A stretch of 64,000 bases of DNA from Balaenoptera acutorostrata. Lineage: Eukaryota > Chordata > Mammalia > Artiodactyla > Balaenopteridae. Shown piece after piece: positions 61,860 to 64,000 of the stretch (positions are counted from its first letter, which is position 1; the number at the start of each line of letters is the position of its first letter). The position numbers were made by a program, and so were the translations under genes. Where the stretch lies: assembly GCF_949987535.1 (NCBI RefSeq), contig NC_080078.1, positions 52,416,207 to 52,480,206 on the forward strand, in the 5' to 3' direction. The notes under the pieces are model-generated. The model saw nothing but the letters and a program-made list of their open reading frames with translations, did not search any database and had not been told where the DNA came from.

Positions 61860-63151
61860 GCTATTATAAAGCAAAGCTATACAGACAAAATCTCACCCAG
61901 AAGCATACACATATACACTCTCAGAAAAAGGAAAAGGGGAAAAATTAATATATCCTGCTCCCAGAGTCCCCCTCCTGAATTTGGGATGGTTCGTTGTCTA
62001 TTCAGGTGTTCAGCAGATGCAGGCACATCAAGTTGTTTGTGGAGTTTTAATCCGCTGCTTCTGAGGCTGCTGGGAGAGATTTCCCTTTCTCTTCTTTGTT
62101 CGCACAGCTCCTGGGGTTCAGCTTTGGATTTGGAACCACCTCTGCGTGTAGGTCGCCTGAGGGCGTCTGTTCCCCGCCCAGACAGAACGGGGTTAAAGGA
62201 GCAGCTGCTTCGGGGGCTCTGGCTCACTCGGGCGGGAGGGAGGGAAAGATACGGATGCAGGGTGAACCTGCGGCGGCAGAGGCTGGCGTGACGTTGCACC
62301 AGCCCGAGGTGCACCGTGCGTTCTCCCGGGGAAGTTGTCCCCAGATCACGGGAGCCTGGCCGTGGCGGGCTGCACCGGCTCCCGGGAGGGGCAGCGTGGA
62401 GAGTGACCTGTGCTCGCACACAGGCTTTTTGGTGGCGGCAGCAGCAGCCTTAGCATCTCATGCCCATCTCTGGGATCCGCACTGAGAGCCGCGGCTCGCA
62501 CCCGTCTCTGGAGTTCGTTTAGGCGGCGCTCTGAATCCCTTCTCCTTGCGCACCGTGAAACAAAGAGGCAAGGAGAAGTCTCTTGCCTCTTCGGCAGCTG
62601 CAGATTTTTTCCCAGACTCCCTCCCAGCTAGCTGTGGTGCGCTAACCCCTTCAGGCTGTGTTCACGCCGCCAACCCCAGTCCTCTCCCTGCGATCCGACC
62701 GAAGGCGGAGCCTCAGCTCCCAGTCCCCGCCCACCCTGGTGGGTGAGCAGACAAGCCTCTCGGGCTGGTGAGTGCTGCTCGGCGCTGAGCCTCTGTGCGG
62801 GAATGTCTCCACTTTGCCCTCCGCACCCCTGTGGCTGCACTCTCCTCCATGGCTCCGAAGCTTCCCACCTCCGCCACCCGCAGTCTCTGCCCGCGAAGGG
62901 GCTTCCTAGTGTGTGGAAACCTTTCCTCCTTCATGGCTCCCTCCCACTGGTGCAGGTCCCGTCCCTATTCTTTTGTCTCTGTTATTTCTTTTTTCTTTTT
63001 CCCTACCCAAGTACGTAGGGAGTTTCTTGCCTTTTGGGAGGTCTGATGTCTTCTGCCAGTGTTCAGTGGGTGTTCTGTAGGAGCAGTTCCACGTGTAGAT
63101 GTATTTCTAATGTATCTGTGGGAAGGAAGGTGATCTCCGCGTCTTACTCTT

Positions 63152-63162
63152 CCGCCATCTTG
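63152..63162 (-). promoter_or_regulatory. YY1-like site at the L1 start
   Basis: On the L1 strand it reads CAAGATGGCGG, 12 bases from the element's first base. In human L1 a YY1 site at the same place fixes the transcription start. The role here is inferred from position and sequence. Confidence 0.75.
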
Positions 63163-63189
63163 CCCCGACCACCCTATAGTTTCATTTTT

Positions 63190-63719
63190 AACAGGGAGAG
63201 AAGTCTTTCTTGAACTTCCATATCCAATTTCCCCTCAAGTCTTATTGTTGAATATTGGGTCATAGGCCCATCTCCTATTTGTAGAAGAACCTGGAAAAGA
63301 AAATAGTCAGTGATGTGCTGTTTAAATGTTCAACAACCAGCTCTCTGCATGAGGATGAGGGAAATGGGGCCAATGTGTACCATTTTGCCAGTTTTTTGGG
63401 TGTAAATACTCCCTTCATGGCCAATTTCAAGGTAACAATGTTACATCAACCAGCGTGCAAAGCAGCTCTCCTAAAACAGCTCCAGGATACCACTAGCTCT
63501 CATTGTCATCCTTTATACTGAAGTTTGGCTGTCAGAGAAAAAGGGGGCAGGGGGAAGGGTAGGGAAGGCTGTTCTATAGATAACCAGTGTTTTTGCATCA
63601 ATTGCGTTATTACCGTGGATAAATTAATAAACCACCATTCTAATACTAAGGTGGTTCCATAAAATTCTGACTGTTGACAAAAATTGGCTTTTAGAGATAT
63701 TAGGATAGAATAGACTATG
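63190..63719. other. Unique DNA, no gene recognised
   Basis: No gene or confident repeat. Confidence 0.5.
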
Positions 63720-64000
63720 CTGTGGTAATAAACAACGCCAAATCACAGCAACTCGGCACATAGGAGTTTATTTCCCACTCATGCCAAGTCCGCTGTAGGT
63801 CAGGCAACTCTTCAGGGCAGCTGTTTCCAATGCAATGATTTAGCAGCCTGGGCTGCTTCTATTGTTCTGACTCCTCATTTCAACACTCAGTCTCCATGGT
63901 CACTGCTGAAGCAAAGGAGAGAAATGAGGGTTATGGATTTGTAGGATCTTCAGCTCAGAAGTGACTTGTCACTTCTACTCATGGCTCATTGGTCAGAACT
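63720..64000. repeat. Ancient LTR-like repeat at window edge
   Basis: GGAGTTTATTTCCCACTCATGCCAAGTCC near 63764 and GAAGTGACTTGTCACTTCTACTCATGGCTCATTGG near 63958 recall an old mammalian LTR or related repeat. It runs off the end of the window. Family not determined. Confidence 0.4.

Larger units (their letters stand above)
56136..63174 (-). mobile_element. Full-length L1 LINE, 7.0 kb, inactive
   Basis: Complete L1 on the minus strand. Order along the element: 5' UTR (63174 down to 61283), ORF1 (61282-60389), a 58-bp spacer, ORF2 (60330-56516), 3' UTR, AATAAA (56147-56152) and poly(A) at 56136-56139 onward into the T run. A perfect 15-bp target duplication TATAGTTTCATTTTT flanks it at 56121-56135 and 63175-63189; it ends in a T run before AA, matching the known L1 endonuclease preference. 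L1 copies itself by nicking DNA and reverse-transcribing its RNA at the nick. Both reading frames are broken, so this copy cannot act alone. Confidence 0.96.
61283..63174 (-). promoter_or_regulatory. L1 5' UTR with internal promoter, CpG-rich
   Basis: About 1.9 kb, by far the most CpG-rich part of the window (roughly 62040-62960). In other mammals the L1 5' UTR holds a Pol II promoter, often with antisense activity; this is inferred here by position. A YY1-like site lies next to its first bases (63152-63162). A TAAAA repeat occupies 61831-61859. Open frames of 180 codons (62419-61877, minus) and 129 codons (62096-62485, plus) overlap in the GC-rich part; they resemble no known protein and may be chance. 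Confidence 0.85.

Overview
This is a gene-poor stretch of mammalian nuclear DNA, almost certainly from a whale, dolphin or close relative. The main clue is a set of tRNA-derived SINEs of the CHR type (about 300 bp, a tRNA-like head followed by a GC-rich body and an AAAT-rich tail), a family known from cetaceans and hippos, together with cetartiodactyl-type L1 3' ends. Shared mammalian repeats (L2, MIR, MER5, MER2, MER1, MLT1) fit a placental genome. No bacterial-type operon, RNA gene, CRISPR array or intact host gene was found. Family names come from recall of consensus sequences, without a library search.

Layout. 1-7,000: unique DNA with antisense L2 remnants, one clean CHR SINE (784-1084) and a Tigger-type DNA transposon split by a short SINE (3776-4119). 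7,000-19,500: dense repeats: SINEs, MIRs, several L1 3' ends, a long degraded antisense L1 split by a SINE (16468-18110), MER2 and MER5 copies. 19,500-29,700: a MER1-type hAT transposon with a perfect 8-bp target duplication (20700-21050), a SINE and an L1 sharing one target site (22375-23136), an antisense L1 with an extra polyadenylated segment at its 3' side (23918-25610), and a class-I ERV solo LTR interrupted by an L1 tail (28725-29660). 29,700-55,000: mostly unique DNA with L2, MIR and old L1 remnants, one SINE (34578-34870), a second MER2, and an L1 ORF2 fragment lacking a tail but flanked by 16-bp repeats (31907-32175). 54,882-55,222: an MLT1-type solo LTR. 56,136-63,174: a full-length 7.0-kb L1 on the minus strand, flanked by a perfect 15-bp target duplication.

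The full-length L1 is the only element with a complete gene set: a CpG-rich 5' UTR with a YY1-like site at its first bases, ORF1, a short spacer, ORF2 (endonuclease, reverse transcriptase, C-terminal cysteine motif), and a 3' end with AATAAA. It is dead: one nonsense codon in ORF1, and five nonsense codons plus a frameshift in ORF2. The machinery of such L1 elements explains nearly every insertion here, including the SINEs that borrow it. The window's main interest is as a record of unusual L1-driven events. I found no convincing undescribed gene system.
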